Source: Gilvimarinus algae
GTDB lineage: Bacteria; Pseudomonadota; Gammaproteobacteria; Pseudomonadales; Cellvibrionaceae
Length of the DNA stretch: 64,000 nucleotides
Assembly: GCF_030518215.1 (NCBI RefSeq)
Contig: NZ_JAULRT010000027.1
Location: forward strand, 1 to 64,000
Direction: 5' to 3'
The notes beneath the pieces were generated by a model that did not search any database, was not told the DNA's origin, and was given only the letters and a program-made list of their open reading frames with translations. Position numbers and translations under genes: made by a program. This document shows, in pieces, positions 16,682 to 26,316 of this stretch (positions are counted from its first letter, which is position 1; each line of letters opens with the position of its first letter).

Positions 16682-17938
16682 TCAGCGCACAAACAATACC
16701 TGATCGGTCACCAGTACATCCAGCATCAGGATGCGCGTGTCCGAGAGGGCAAGGGCGTAGGTTTTGCACATATCGCCACTGCGTATATCGCGGTACGCCT
16801 CGGAGACCACCAGCTGCTCCACCGGTAAATGGCGAATGCCGGTCAGGCGGGGAAAGTAGGGCCGGTGGCTCCAGTTGCTGCCGATAAAGGCAGGCTCGGT
16901 GTGCACGCTGCTGCCGGCCAGTTCAAAGTTGGGCGAGATCTGCGTGCCCTCGTAGTTGCACAGGTAAAAGCGCAGTATGCCCAGTTTTTGGAAGGCATGG
17001 GCCGACATGGTGTCGTGCACTTCATGCACGGCATCGGCGGCGTTGAGCCAGTCTTTTAAGGTGCGCAGTTGTTGCTCCACGGCCAGCTGATGGCGGTAGC
17101 CGCGCTCGTGAGTAGCCGCCTTACGGCTCAGGTAGCGCGCTTTTAACTGCTGGGTTTGCTCAGTGTAATGGCGCGAGCTATCGGGCTCGGGCTGGGCGGC
17201 ATCATAGAGCCAGCCCTGCACCAGATCGGCGCCGCACTCGACGGCAAAATCAAACTCATCGTGGGTTTCGACCCCCTCACAGACAATCTGGCAGCCGGCG
17301 CGCATGGCCATGGAGGTAATGGCCAGGGCAATATCCGCCGCCGCGCCGCCGCGGGAGGCGGCTTTGAATAAGTCCATATCCAGCTTGATCAGGTCGGGCT
17401 CGAGGGCAATGATGCGGTCGACTTGCGAGGCGCCCGAGCCAAAATCGTCCACCGCTACCCGCAGGCCGTGGCGCTGATACTCTCGGGTCAAGCGCCGCAG
17501 GTTTTCCAGCTCGCCACTGCGCTCGGTGACCTCGATCACCACCTGGCGCGGATCGACACCCAACTCCTCGATCATGCGCAAAGTGGGGATGACGTTAATG
17601 TCCGACAACCGGTCCACCCACACGGGGGAAATATTCAGGGCAATAAACTGCCCGCTGTTTTGCGCCGCCACCGTCTGCAGTGCTTTTCGGCGCACGCTTC
17701 TGTCCACCGCAAGCACCCAGTCTTGCGGATAGGCATCGCCAAAAAACAACGCCGCGGCAGACTCTATCTCGCCATTTGCACCGAGCCTGCGCGCCAGCGA
17801 CTCATGTCCGGCGACGCGGCCGCTCTCCAGTTCAACAATGGGCTGAAAACAGGGGAAATAACTGTCGATGGCGGGAAGCGCGTCCCGCTGGGGCTTAAAG
17901 GGCTTCATAGCAGCATGATCAAACTTCATGGATTCCAC
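16682..17938 (-). CDS. EAL-domain c-di-GMP phosphodiesterase with YkuI_C-like sensor
   Basis: A 418-residue cytoplasmic protein without membrane segments. The EAL domain occupies about residues 25-265; its signature reads ESL. The catalytic set is complete: Glu46, Asn102, Glu136, Asp164-Asp165 in DDFGSG, Lys185, Glu221 and Gln241, so hydrolysis of c-di-GMP is expected. Residues 280-418 look like the PAS-like YkuI C-terminal domain ('HLPVEQLVVSEAYRDI' region). It lies between two quinone-reductase-like genes. Start is ATG 17938; ATG 17929 is an alternative. Confidence 0.88.
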   Translation of the reverse strand: MESMKFDHAAMKPFKPQRDALPAIDSYFPCFQPIVELESGRVAGHESLARRLGANGEIESAAALFFGDAYPQDWVLAVDRSVRRKALQTVAAQNSGQFIALNISPVWVDRLSDINVIPTLRMIEELGVDPRQVVIEVTERSGELENLRRLTREYQRHGLRVAVDDFGSGASQVDRIIALEPDLIKLDMDLFKAASRGGAAADIALAITSMAMRAGCQIVCEGVETHDEFDFAVECGADLVQGWLYDAAQPEPDSSRHYTEQTQQLKARYLSRKAATHERGYRHQLAVEQQLRTLKDWLNAADAVHEVHDTMSAHAFQKLGILRFYLCNYEGTQISPNFELAGSSVHTEPAFIGSNWSHRPYFPRLTGIRHLPVEQLVVSEAYRDIRSGDMCKTYALALSDTRILMLDVLVTDQVLFVR

Positions 17939-18146
17939 ACAATGCCGACCCGCCTATGCCCAATAAGTGTGCAGTGCAAAGTCTCGCTGTTGAACAAGTG
18001 ACAGACCCCAACGCAGGAAACGTACCAATAATTTATGCGCCAGACTCTGCAGCTTGCGGTACGCCAACGGCAAGCGCGCCCCACAATGGCGCAGCAGTGC
18101 GTGCAGGCGCCCTAAAACGGGCGCACCCAGAGTAAGCCGCTGCTGG

Positions 18147-19115
18147 CTATTGGCCCACGCTAACCAAAACTTTGCCAAAGTGGCGCGCCTCATCCAGACG
18201 CCTGAAAGCTTCAGCGGTATCGGCCAGAGGATACACATGATCCACCTGGACCTGCAGGCGCCCGGCCTGCACCTCGTTCAGCAAGCGTTCAATACCGCTA
18301 TTGGGCTTGAGCGCAACAATGCGAAGATGCCGCTTGTGCCGCCAGCGATAAAAGGGGGACGCCACCAGCAGTGTTAGCAAATGCCTGATCTGGCCGCCGA
18401 CCGTGACGTAGACTCCACCGTCTTTAAGCGCCCGAGCGTAAGCCGATGGCAGCCGATTGGTCTTTACGTCAAGCACCAGATCGTAGCGCTCTTCAAGGCG
18501 GGTAAAATCCTGAGTTTGATAATCAAGGACATGGTCGGCGCCCAGTGTCAGCAAACCATCGAGCTTGTTGGCACTGTCCACGGCCGTTACCCGTGCGCCC
18601 AGTTGCTTGGCCATTTGCACGGCAAAGCAGCCCACGCCGCCCCCGGCACCATTGATCAACATCGACTGACCCGGCAGCAGCCGACCGACATCAAAAAGCC
18701 CTTGCTGCGCCAGCAGCCCCGCCTGAGGCAGGGCTGCCGCTTGCACAGCACTGAGCGTGTCAGGCTTGACGGTTAATAGCGACTCACTCACGCAAACATA
18801 CTCCGCCAAACCGCCCCAAGTGCCGCTGATGTCACCGACCAATGTTTCGCCCAGAGCGAATTGAGTCACGCCTTCGCCCAAAGCCTCGACGACACCGACC
18901 ACATCAGAGCCGAGTATCTGCTTGTGCGGCTTGAACAGGCCAAACATCACTCTGTTGACAAAGGGCGTCCCCTTTAACGCTTGAAGATCCCAGTCGTTGA
19001 GTGCGACCGCCTGCACGCGCAGCAGCACTTGCCCAGGCTCTGGGACAGGTTTATCGCGCAGAGAGAGCTGCAGCTGCTCAGGACCGCCATAGCGGGTAAA
19101 GACCACTGCCTGCAT
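18147..19115 (-). CDS. MDR oxidoreductase (quinone reductase-like)
   Basis: A 322-residue MDR protein resembling the one at 15688. 'MQAVVFTRYGGPEQL' opens the catalytic domain, and the nucleotide loop is GAGGGVGCFAVQ near residue 151. No structural zinc cysteines are present, so it belongs to the zinc-independent quinone reductase group. It is on the same strand and 76 bases downstream of the GGDEF gene. Substrate unknown. The two MDR genes may be paralogs on either side of the EAL gene. Confidence 0.85.
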   Translation of the reverse strand: MQAVVFTRYGGPEQLQLSLRDKPVPEPGQVLLRVQAVALNDWDLQALKGTPFVNRVMFGLFKPHKQILGSDVVGVVEALGEGVTQFALGETLVGDISGTWGGLAEYVCVSESLLTVKPDTLSAVQAAALPQAGLLAQQGLFDVGRLLPGQSMLINGAGGGVGCFAVQMAKQLGARVTAVDSANKLDGLLTLGADHVLDYQTQDFTRLEERYDLVLDVKTNRLPSAYARALKDGGVYVTVGGQIRHLLTLLVASPFYRWRHKRHLRIVALKPNSGIERLLNEVQAGRLQVQVDHVYPLADTAEAFRRLDEARHFGKVLVSVGQ

Positions 19116-19191
19116 CTGTCGCTCTCCTTAGGTCGTGAGCGGCGTCAATGAAGACGCGAGCCATTGGGTTTGTTGACGGCTGAACCACGCG

Positions 19192-20262
19192 CTAAGGTTC
19201 CACAGCGGCGCAGTTGCGCCCCTGTTGCTTGGCGCGGTAAAGCGCACGATCTACGCGCTCGAGCAGAGTATCCATGGTGTCGTCGGCTCTTACGCGGGTC
19301 ACGCCAACGGAAATGGTCACCGGGCCCACCTCGGCAAAATCCTGCGCCTTGACCACGGCCCGGATACGCTCGGGAATGGTCTGCAAGGCCTGCCCCCCTG
19401 CATCGTCCAGCAACACCAAAAACTCCTCACCGCCCCAGCGAATCACCGCACTGTCATCGCGCAGGGTCTTGCGCACTCGCCGAGCCAGCTCCTGCAATAC
19501 CCGGTCGCCCACCGGATGGCCGTGACGGTCGTTAATATCTTTAAAATGGTCAATATCAAACAGCACCACCATGCCCGCCTCGAGCCTGGAGAGAAACTGC
19601 TTGAGCAAGCGCATCCCCGCGTGGCGGTTGTACAGCTCGGTCAGGGCATCGTGCTCGGCCAGGCGCTGCATTTTTACATGGTCGTATTTCAGTCGTTCCA
19701 GTTGCTGGTTGGCCCGCTGGTAGAATGGCGCAATCACCAGCAGCAGCAAAAGCGCCGGGCCAAAGGTGAGTAGCATTTCTTTACCGCGCGGGGACCAGAG
19801 CTCCTCCGGGTGCAGCCAGAGGTAAGCCAGAATCGGCAGGCTGATCAGCCCCCAGGCCAGCAAAACCACCGCGAAGGCGCTGCGCGGTGGAAAGAGCACA
19901 ATCACCAGCATGATCAATAAGAGCAGCAGGGAGGTGATGGGTGGAAAGATGGTTACCAAGGTGATGGCCGGGTCGCGGTAGGAGACAATGGTGTAGTGCC
20001 AGGCCGGGATGACCAGTGCCAGCACGCCCAGCGCCACCACCAAGCGCACGATGGACAGACTCCAGTTCGGGCGCAACAGTGCCGCCAGAGTCAAACCGGC
20101 AAAGGCGCAGGCCATGGCCGGTGGCAGGATCAAGTCCAGCCACTGCGGCTGTGGCTCCAACCGGTGCAGAATCGTCGCCAGGCTAGCGAGCAAGGTGACC
20201 GCGGCGAGCAGCCAGACAAGCGCTTGACGAAACCCCGGCTCACTGTTGTGCGAATAAAACAT
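19192..20262 (-). CDS. Membrane diguanylate cyclase (GGDEF)
   Basis: A 356-residue protein with five to six membrane helices in the first 185 residues (LILPPAMACAFAGLTLAAL is one) and a GGDEF domain from about 190 to the end. The active-site loop reads GGEEF (277-281) and the metal-binding 'FDIDHFKDIND' motif is intact, so synthesis of c-di-GMP is expected. The inhibitory site nine residues upstream reads RDDS instead of RxxD, so product inhibition may be weak. It is upstream of the MDR, EAL and MDR genes on the same strand. Confidence 0.88.
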   Translation of the reverse strand: MFYSHNSEPGFRQALVWLLAAVTLLASLATILHRLEPQPQWLDLILPPAMACAFAGLTLAALLRPNWSLSIVRLVVALGVLALVIPAWHYTIVSYRDPAITLVTIFPPITSLLLLLIMLVIVLFPPRSAFAVVLLAWGLISLPILAYLWLHPEELWSPRGKEMLLTFGPALLLLLVIAPFYQRANQQLERLKYDHVKMQRLAEHDALTELYNRHAGMRLLKQFLSRLEAGMVVLFDIDHFKDINDRHGHPVGDRVLQELARRVRKTLRDDSAVIRWGGEEFLVLLDDAGGQALQTIPERIRAVVKAQDFAEVGPVTISVGVTRVRADDTMDTLLERVDRALYRAKQQGRNCAAVEP

Positions 20263-20546
20263 GGCGGTTAGGGCCTCGTGACACAGTCTTTGTTGGTGGC
20301 GCAGTATAAAACGCCTCTGGTCGGGTGTCTCACCCGCACGCCATATCCCAGGACTATCAATAAAGACGTAAAGATAGTACGAGCCTGTAAAGCGCGGCGG
20401 TTTTTCATCGCCTTGTCATACGCAAGCGAAAAATTCTGGCCAAAACCCAAAAAGCTGGACATTTAAGCCCATTTGGTATTGGCAATTGCCACCCCCCTCG
20501 CTGTACAATGCCGTCCAATTTTTGGCCTAGATTAACGAGTATCGAA

Positions 20547-22631
20547 ATGACAGACCTTAGTTTATACAGAAACATCGGTATCTTCGCCCACGTTGACGCG
20601 GGTAAAACCACCACCACCGAGCGTATTCTCAAGCTCACCGGTAAAATCCATAAGCTGGGTGAAGTGCACGAGGGTGAGTCCACCACCGACTTCATGGAGC
20701 AGGAAGCTGAGCGTGGTATTACCATTCAGTCGGCGGCCGTTACCTGTGAGTGGAAAGGCCACCGCTTGAACGTGATCGACACCCCCGGACACGTTGACTT
20801 TACCGTTGAGGTATACCGCTCGCTGAAAGTACTGGATGGCGGTATCGGTGTTTTCTGTGGTTCTGGCGGTGTTGAGCCCCAGTCAGAAACCAACTGGCGC
20901 TATGCGAACGAGTCAGAAGTTGCCCGTGTGATCTTCGTGAACAAGTTGGACCGTATCGGTGCCGACTTCCTGAACGTTGTTGAGCAGATCAAGAAAGTCC
21001 TGGGCGCCAAGCCTCTGGTAATGACACTGCCCATCGGCCGCGAAGACACCTTCAAGGGTGTGGTTGACCTGTTGACTCAGCAAGCCTATGTGTGGGACGA
21101 AACCGGCCTGCCCGAAAACTACCGCATCGAAGACGTTCCGGAAGACATGAAAGACGATGTCGCCATGTACCGTGAGCAGCTGATCGAAACCGCCGTTGAG
21201 ATGGATGACGACCTGATGATGTCTTACATGGATGGCGAAGAGCCTTCTGTTGAAGACCTCAAGCGCTGCATCCGTAAGGGTACTCGCGATCTGGAATTCT
21301 TCCCCACTTTCTGCGGCTCTGCGTTTAAAAACAAAGGCATGCAGCTGGTGCTGGACGCCGTTGTTGACTACCTGCCGGCCCCAACTGAAGTTGACCCGCA
21401 GGATCTGACCGACGAAGAAGGTAACCCGACCGGTGCAAAAGCCATCGTTAGTGCCGACGAGCCGCTGCGCGCTCTGGCGTTCAAGATCATGGATGACCGT
21501 TTCGGCGCCCTGACCTTCGTACGCATCTACTCTGGTAAACTGAACAAAGGCGACACCATCCTCAACTCCTTCACCGGCAAGACCGAGCGTGTGGGTCGTA
21601 TGGTGGAGATGCAGGCCAACGAGCGTAACGAGCTGAGTCACGCCCAAGCCGGTGACATTATTGCCATCGTGGGTATGAAGAACGTACAGACCGGTCACAC
21701 CCTGTGTGACCCCAAGCACCCCTGTACGCTGGAAGCCATGGTGTTCCCCGATCCGGTTATCTCCATCGCGGTTGCGCCGAAAGACAAAGGCTCTACCGAG
21801 AAAATGGGTATCGCCATCGGTAAAATGGTTGCTGAAGATCCCTCGTTCCGCGTAGAAACCGACGAAGATTCCGGTGAAACCATCCTGAAAGGTATGGGTG
21901 AGCTGCACCTGGATATTAAAGTGGACATCCTCAAGCGTACCTACGGTGTGGAAATGGTGGTTGGTCAGCCTCAGGTGGCTTACCGCGAAACCATCACTCA
22001 GGCGATTGAAGATTCTTACACCCACAAGAAGCAGTCCGGTGGTTCTGGTCAGTTCGGTAAAATCGACTACCGCATCAAGCCCGGTGAGCCAAACTCTGGC
22101 TTCAAATTTACCTCCACCGTTGTGGGCGGTAACGTGCCTAAGGAATTCTTCCCGGCCATCGAGAAGGGTTTTGCCGGCATGATGCAAAAAGGTCCGCTGG
22201 CGGGCTTCCCGGTGCTGGACGTTGAAGTTGAGCTGTTCGACGGTGCCTACCACGCGGTTGACTCCTCGGCCATCGCCTTCGAAATCGCCGCCAAAGGCGC
22301 TTTCCGTCAGTCTATGCCCAAGGCCGGCCCGCAAATGCTGGAGCCGATCATGAAGGTAGACGTGTTCACGCCGGACGATCACGTCGGTGACGTTATCGGT
22401 GACCTGAACCGTCGTCGCGGCATGATCAACGGTCAGGAACCAGGCGCAACCGGCATCCGCGTAAAAGCCGAGGTACCGCTGTCTGAAATGTTCGGTTACA
22501 TCGGCCACCTGCGTACTATGACCTCTGGCCGCGGCCAGTTCTCCATGGAGTTCGCACACTACGCGCCCTGCCCGCAGAACGTGACCGAAGAAGTTATCGC
22601 CAAGGTCAAAGCGCGCGAAGCTGAAAAGTAA
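20547..22631 (+). CDS. fusA2: Elongation factor G, EF-G2 type
   Basis: A 694-residue translational GTPase. G motifs are present: AHVDAGKTT (14-22), the switch [10 protein letters not shown], and NKLD. All five EF-G domains are present, closing with [13 protein letters not shown]. The sequence, starting [20 protein letters not shown], follows the second EF-G (fusA2) of Vibrio and Pseudomonas and not the str-operon copy; no rpsL, rpsG or tuf gene lies beside it. Codon use looks strongly biased. ATG 20547 is chosen over 20508 because homology begins there. A strong terminator follows. The symbol reflects this reading. Confidence 0.88.
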   Translation: MTDLSLYRNIGIFAHVDAGKTTTTERILKLTGKIHKLGEVHEGESTTDFMEQEAERGITIQSAAVTCEWKGHRLNVIDTPGHVDFTVEVYRSLKVLDGGIGVFCGSGGVEPQSETNWRYANESEVARVIFVNKLDRIGADFLNVVEQIKKVLGAKPLVMTLPIGREDTFKGVVDLLTQQAYVWDETGLPENYRIEDVPEDMKDDVAMYREQLIETAVEMDDDLMMSYMDGEEPSVEDLKRCIRKGTRDLEFFPTFCGSAFKNKGMQLVLDAVVDYLPAPTEVDPQDLTDEEGNPTGAKAIVSADEPLRALAFKIMDDRFGALTFVRIYSGKLNKGDTILNSFTGKTERVGRMVEMQANERNELSHAQAGDIIAIVGMKNVQTGHTLCDPKHPCTLEAMVFPDPVISIAVAPKDKGSTEKMGIAIGKMVAEDPSFRVETDEDSGETILKGMGELHLDIKVDILKRTYGVEMVVGQPQVAYRETITQAIEDSYTHKKQSGGSGQFGKIDYRIKPGEPNSGFKFTSTVVGGNVPKEFFPAIEKGFAGMMQKGPLAGFPVLDVEVELFDGAYHAVDSSAIAFEIAAKGAFRQSMPKAGPQMLEPIMKVDVFTPDDHVGDVIGDLNRRRGMINGQEPGATGIRVKAEVPLSEMFGYIGHLRTMTSGRGQFSMEFAHYAPCPQNVTEEVIAKVKAREAEK

Positions 22632-22664
22632 GCAGCGCCGCGCCCTTTAACGGCGTGTTCTAAC

Positions 22665-22699
22665 AAAAAAGCCCCGCTGGAAACAGCGGGGCTTTTTTT
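22665..22699. terminator. Bidirectional intrinsic terminator
   Basis: A nine-base perfect stem (GCCCCGCTG with CAGCGGGGC), loop GAAA, flanked by six A on the left and seven T on the right. It serves fusA2 and the convergent HAD phosphatase gene. Confidence 0.92.
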
Positions 22700-22734
22700 A
22701 CGTCTTTAAGTCACCAGGTCCGAAAACTAAACTC

Positions 22735-23745
22735 TTATTCCGGGAACACCTGGCTCCATTCTTTTTTCATATCCACCAGTAGCCAACCGCGCTGCTTGCT
22801 CTCATCCATGGCCTTATCCAACTTGCCAATGTGGGATGTGCGGTCGTAGGCCCACTCGCGCTCGGCATCGGTGTGGTGAACAATCACACCCAGTCTCGGC
22901 GTTTTATCCGCTTCACTGCGCGCGATGGTGGTGTACTGCAGCATCTGCATATCGCCATCGGAATTGCCCACCGCCATGATCGGGCGACGGCCAATGTACT
23001 GATAAATACCAACGGGTTTGCCGACTTTGTCATCCATCAATACCAATTTGGGCTCTTTCACGATGGTGGGCACGCCGTCTTTCATGTCAAAGCGGGCGCC
23101 GAGGGTAGTGCCCACGACTTGCTCGGGAGGAATGCCGTAGCTCTGTTCGGCAAAGACGCGGATAAAATCGATGCCGCCACCGGAGACGATAAAGGTTTTG
23201 AACCCATTGGCACGCAAGTAATCCAGCAATTCCAGCATGGGCTGATACACCATCTGCGTATAGTGCTTACCGGTGGTCGGGTGCCTGGCCGTTGCCAACC
23301 AGTCGCTCACCGCCTGGGCAAACACCTCTGCCTCGACATTAGCATGAGAGGCAACCAGCAGCTTTTCCAGCCCCTCCATGCCCGAGGCCATAACGCCTTT
23401 CATGTCGCCCTCAATGGCACTTTTGTAAGGCTCTGCCTTGCGCCAATCGGGGTTCTTGTCGGCCAGCGCTCGCACGCGTTCAACCGCGAACAGGCCCTGA
23501 AAATACACCGGCTGCTCAGCCCATAAGGTGCCGTCGTTATCAAAGGTGGCGATCCGCTCTGGCTCGGGCACGAAGGTAGCCGCACCGGGCTTGGTGACTT
23601 GGGTAACAAATTCAATAATCGCTTTTTTTGATGGCCCCTCCTTCCACGAAGGCAGCGGGTCCGAGGCCGCCTGGCTCAGCATCGACAGTGACACCAACCA
23701 AATCATCAACAGCGCTTGCGCGGGACGAACCAAAAAACCTTTCAT
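22735..23745 (-). CDS. Exported HAD-superfamily phosphatase
   Basis: A 336-residue protein with a signal peptide (residues 1-27, ending SQAASD) and a HAD fold. Motif I is FDNDGTLW with Asp69 and Asp71; motif II is in 'FIVSGGG', and the C-terminal acidic motif is 'MAVGNSDGDMQM'. A periplasmic or surface phosphatase is inferred. ATG 23745 has GGGAGAGG before it; the frame continues 21 codons upstream without such a site. Substrate is unknown. It converges on fusA2 across the terminator. Confidence 0.85.
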   Translation of the reverse strand: MKGFLVRPAQALLMIWLVSLSMLSQAASDPLPSWKEGPSKKAIIEFVTQVTKPGAATFVPEPERIATFDNDGTLWAEQPVYFQGLFAVERVRALADKNPDWRKAEPYKSAIEGDMKGVMASGMEGLEKLLVASHANVEAEVFAQAVSDWLATARHPTTGKHYTQMVYQPMLELLDYLRANGFKTFIVSGGGIDFIRVFAEQSYGIPPEQVVGTTLGARFDMKDGVPTIVKEPKLVLMDDKVGKPVGIYQYIGRRPIMAVGNSDGDMQMLQYTTIARSEADKTPRLGVIVHHTDAEREWAYDRTSHIGKLDKAMDESKQRGWLLVDMKKEWSQVFPE

Positions 23746-23944
23746 ACTACCTCTCCCGAAATATTCCGTTTTGCGTGGTAACGAGGGCGGCGGCCGATCC
23801 GCTGCCAAGGGTTTTCAGACGACGCACCGAAGCGCCGGCCCATCAGTATAGACCGACTGCTATATCAGGAGGACACGTGGCCCTGTGCCTAGTGATTTTT
23901 GGCGCGTGATGTGAGCTTTCCACCCAAATACCGCGCAAGCACCC

Positions 23945-25027
23945 TCAGCGCGGCATGGCTTTCGGCACCATCAGCGGGCGTTCTAGCCAGCGCTCGAAGC
24001 GCGGCTGAATCCGGTCCAGGTGCTCCGACCACCAGGCGGCGTTGAGCTCCAGTGCGCTTTCCATGTGCGCATTGGCCGTGGGCAGGCGCTCGCGCAGGCT
24101 TTCATCCAGCAACGCCATGGACGAGCGCCGCATGGGACCGTAGGGAATGTACCGGGCCTGAGCCGCGAGGCTCTGGGTGTTGGTGGCGTAGCGCACAAAC
24201 TCAGCGGCCAGCTCGGTGTTGCGACCGTTTTTGAGCACACCCCACACGTCGTAGTACCACACTTGATGATCCCATAAAATGTCCAACGGCTCGCCGCGCT
24301 CAACGGCCGCTGCGATACGGCCGCTGTACACTGACGACATGGCCACCTGTCCGGTCTCCAGCAAACGCACGGCCTCCTGGCCGGTCTCCCACCAAACCAA
24401 ATGCGGCTTTAACCGATCCAACACGGCAAAGGCCCGATTCAGCCCCTGCTCGGTTTGCAGTACCTGATACACCTGCTCGGTAGCGACGCCATCGGCGATC
24501 AGCGCCCACTCCAAATTCCCCTGCGGAGATTGGCGCAGCCCGCGCCGGCCCGGAAACTGGCTCAGGTCAAAAAAATCCTCCAGTGTTTTAGGCGGCTCAC
24601 TAAAACTGCCGCGCCGATAACTCACCACGGTAGAGCCAACCACATTCCCCACGCCGCACTCGGTAGCGCGAAGATTGATAAAATCCTCCGATGCAGACGT
24701 GCCATCGGGCGCCGGTGGCAATTTGGCAAAATCGATTTTCTCGAGCAGGCCCTCGTTGCAAGCGCGAATGGCGTCAAACAGCTCCAAGTCCACCACGTCC
24801 CAAGTCACATTCCAGGCGCGCACCTGCTGGCGGATCTGATCGATACCGCCACTGTACTGAATGACATTGATACGGTGCCCGGTGCTCTGTTCGTAGGGCC
24901 GAATAAAGCCCAGCATCTGACTTTTCACGTAGGCGCCATCCCAGGAAACCACGTTTAACGAGTCCGCGCCTGCACTTAGCGTGCAAGCACTCATCAGCCC
25001 AAACAGCACCCCGCGTGTTGCGCGCAT
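23945..25027 (-). CDS. Periplasmic solute-binding protein (PotD-like)
   Basis: A 360-residue protein with a Sec signal peptide (ends around SAGADS, residue 21). It resembles the spermidine/putrescine-type binding proteins: 'NVVSWDGAYVKSQM', 'WDVVDLELFDAI', 'GNVVGSTVVSYRRG' and 'VWYYDVWGVLKNGRN' are typical positions (aromatic cage residues sit in the last). ATG 25027 is chosen, with GGTGAG before it; it starts five bases after the porin stop, so the three genes form one unit. No ABC permease or ATPase is nearby, which is unusual. The ligand is unknown; a cationic amine is inferred from the family. Confidence 0.8.
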   Translation of the reverse strand: MRATRGVLFGLMSACTLSAGADSLNVVSWDGAYVKSQMLGFIRPYEQSTGHRINVIQYSGGIDQIRQQVRAWNVTWDVVDLELFDAIRACNEGLLEKIDFAKLPPAPDGTSASEDFINLRATECGVGNVVGSTVVSYRRGSFSEPPKTLEDFFDLSQFPGRRGLRQSPQGNLEWALIADGVATEQVYQVLQTEQGLNRAFAVLDRLKPHLVWWETGQEAVRLLETGQVAMSSVYSGRIAAAVERGEPLDILWDHQVWYYDVWGVLKNGRNTELAAEFVRYATNTQSLAAQARYIPYGPMRRSSMALLDESLRERLPTANAHMESALELNAAWWSEHLDRIQPRFERWLERPLMVPKAMPR

Positions 25028-25032
25028 ACGTC

Positions 25033-26301
25033 TCACCAGTAATAGCCTATGTTGATGTTGAAGCGGCCCTGCCAATCGTCTTCACCGCCACCGGCCAGCG
25101 AGCCCTGGCCAAAATAGGGCATGTTTTTCGCGAGAATATAATCGATGTAAGTGAACAGCGGGCCGGAGCCAATGGCGCAGCCGGTGGTGTTGATTTCGGA
25201 ATCGGTCGCACCGGCGATGGACTTGTCCAGGCGCGAGTAATCGTTGTAGCAAGTGACACTGTCCAGCAGCGGCCAGGAAACGGGCAGGTTATAGGCCAAA
25301 TTCGCCACCCATACACGAGCGTCGCTGTCGATGTCATAGCTGCCGGCAAAGGCGCCTACGCGCACCACAGAGTCGTCCACACCGGCTGGGTCGGCGGCGC
25401 TATAGCGATACTGGGCGCTCTGCAATTGCAGACTCCAGCGCCCGCACCGGTTATCCAAATGCGCGGCGCCCGCCCAGCGGTCGCCGCGCTCCTCGGACAG
25501 GGTGTTGTACATCTGCCCGGCCTCCACGGAGGCGCCAAGCTGCGTCTCGCAGGCGGTAGTCTCGCCGAAAGTATAAGCCAAACGCGCATTGAGCTGATTC
25601 ACCTCCTCGTTCTGCTGCTCACCCACGCGCACCAGATCAAAGCCGTAACGATCGAGATTGGTCGCATCGTTAAACTCTTCGTTTTTAAAAAACGCAAAGT
25701 GCATTGACCAGGGGCCGCGCTCGCGCTGGTATTTGATGCCCATGTCGTAATCATCCGCCAGACCGACGTAGTAGGGCACGCCGGCCCAGGCGTTGTGCGA
25801 GGCGTAGGGAAGAATGCCAAACGGCACTTGAGTGATACCCAGCTGGAGTTGGCTGGCATCTTCAAACTCATAGCCGACCCAGCCGTGGTGGAGCACACTC
25901 ATATAGGGATAAAAACGATACTCGGCCGAAATGAGTACATTATCTCGCTGGCCATCTACATTGAAACGAAACACATCCAGCCCGCTTTCACCGCGCTTGC
26001 CCACGGAGGCATCAGCATCTTCCTGATACAAGAGGTTAAAGCGCAGAGCACCGCCGACCTTGATGTCTCTTTTCGGCGACTCGCGCGACGCCTTTTTCTC
26101 GCTCACCTGCTCGCTGCCAATGGTTGCGGTATTCAGCAGCTGTTCTTTGATCGGGCGGCGCTGCTCCAACACTTCAATGCGCGCCTTAAGGGCCTCGATT
26201 TCGGCTTTTAACACCTCCGTGGACTCATCGGCAAAGCCGTTACCGGAAAGACCCAACGCCGCCGTCATAAACAGAGCCCTGGCTGGGCACAACCAGCGCA
26301 T
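25033..26301 (-). CDS. Outer-membrane porin-like beta-barrel protein
   Basis: A 422-residue protein with a signal peptide (about 1-24, GFADES). A short coiled coil (residues 30-50, LKAEIEALKARIEVLEQ) is followed by a beta barrel of alternating aromatic strands and a C-terminal YYW. This organisation resembles OprP/O-type or DUF3138-like porins. Its position between a BCCT transporter and a solute-binding protein suggests that it lets the same substrate into the periplasm. Substrate is inferred only from the operon. Confidence 0.75.
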   Translation of the reverse strand: MRWLCPARALFMTAALGLSGNGFADESTEVLKAEIEALKARIEVLEQRRPIKEQLLNTATIGSEQVSEKKASRESPKRDIKVGGALRFNLLYQEDADASVGKRGESGLDVFRFNVDGQRDNVLISAEYRFYPYMSVLHHGWVGYEFEDASQLQLGITQVPFGILPYASHNAWAGVPYYVGLADDYDMGIKYQRERGPWSMHFAFFKNEEFNDATNLDRYGFDLVRVGEQQNEEVNQLNARLAYTFGETTACETQLGASVEAGQMYNTLSEERGDRWAGAAHLDNRCGRWSLQLQSAQYRYSAADPAGVDDSVVRVGAFAGSYDIDSDARVWVANLAYNLPVSWPLLDSVTCYNDYSRLDKSIAGATDSEINTTGCAIGSGPLFTYIDYILAKNMPYFGQGSLAGGGEDDWQGRFNINIGYYW

Positions 26302-26316
26302 GAGACACCTCCCGTG

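Noticed and set aside
20913-22559. A 548-codon open frame antisense to fusA2
   Set aside because: It follows from the strong codon bias of EF-G; the sense strand is fully accounted for by a conserved protein and the antisense product matches no family.
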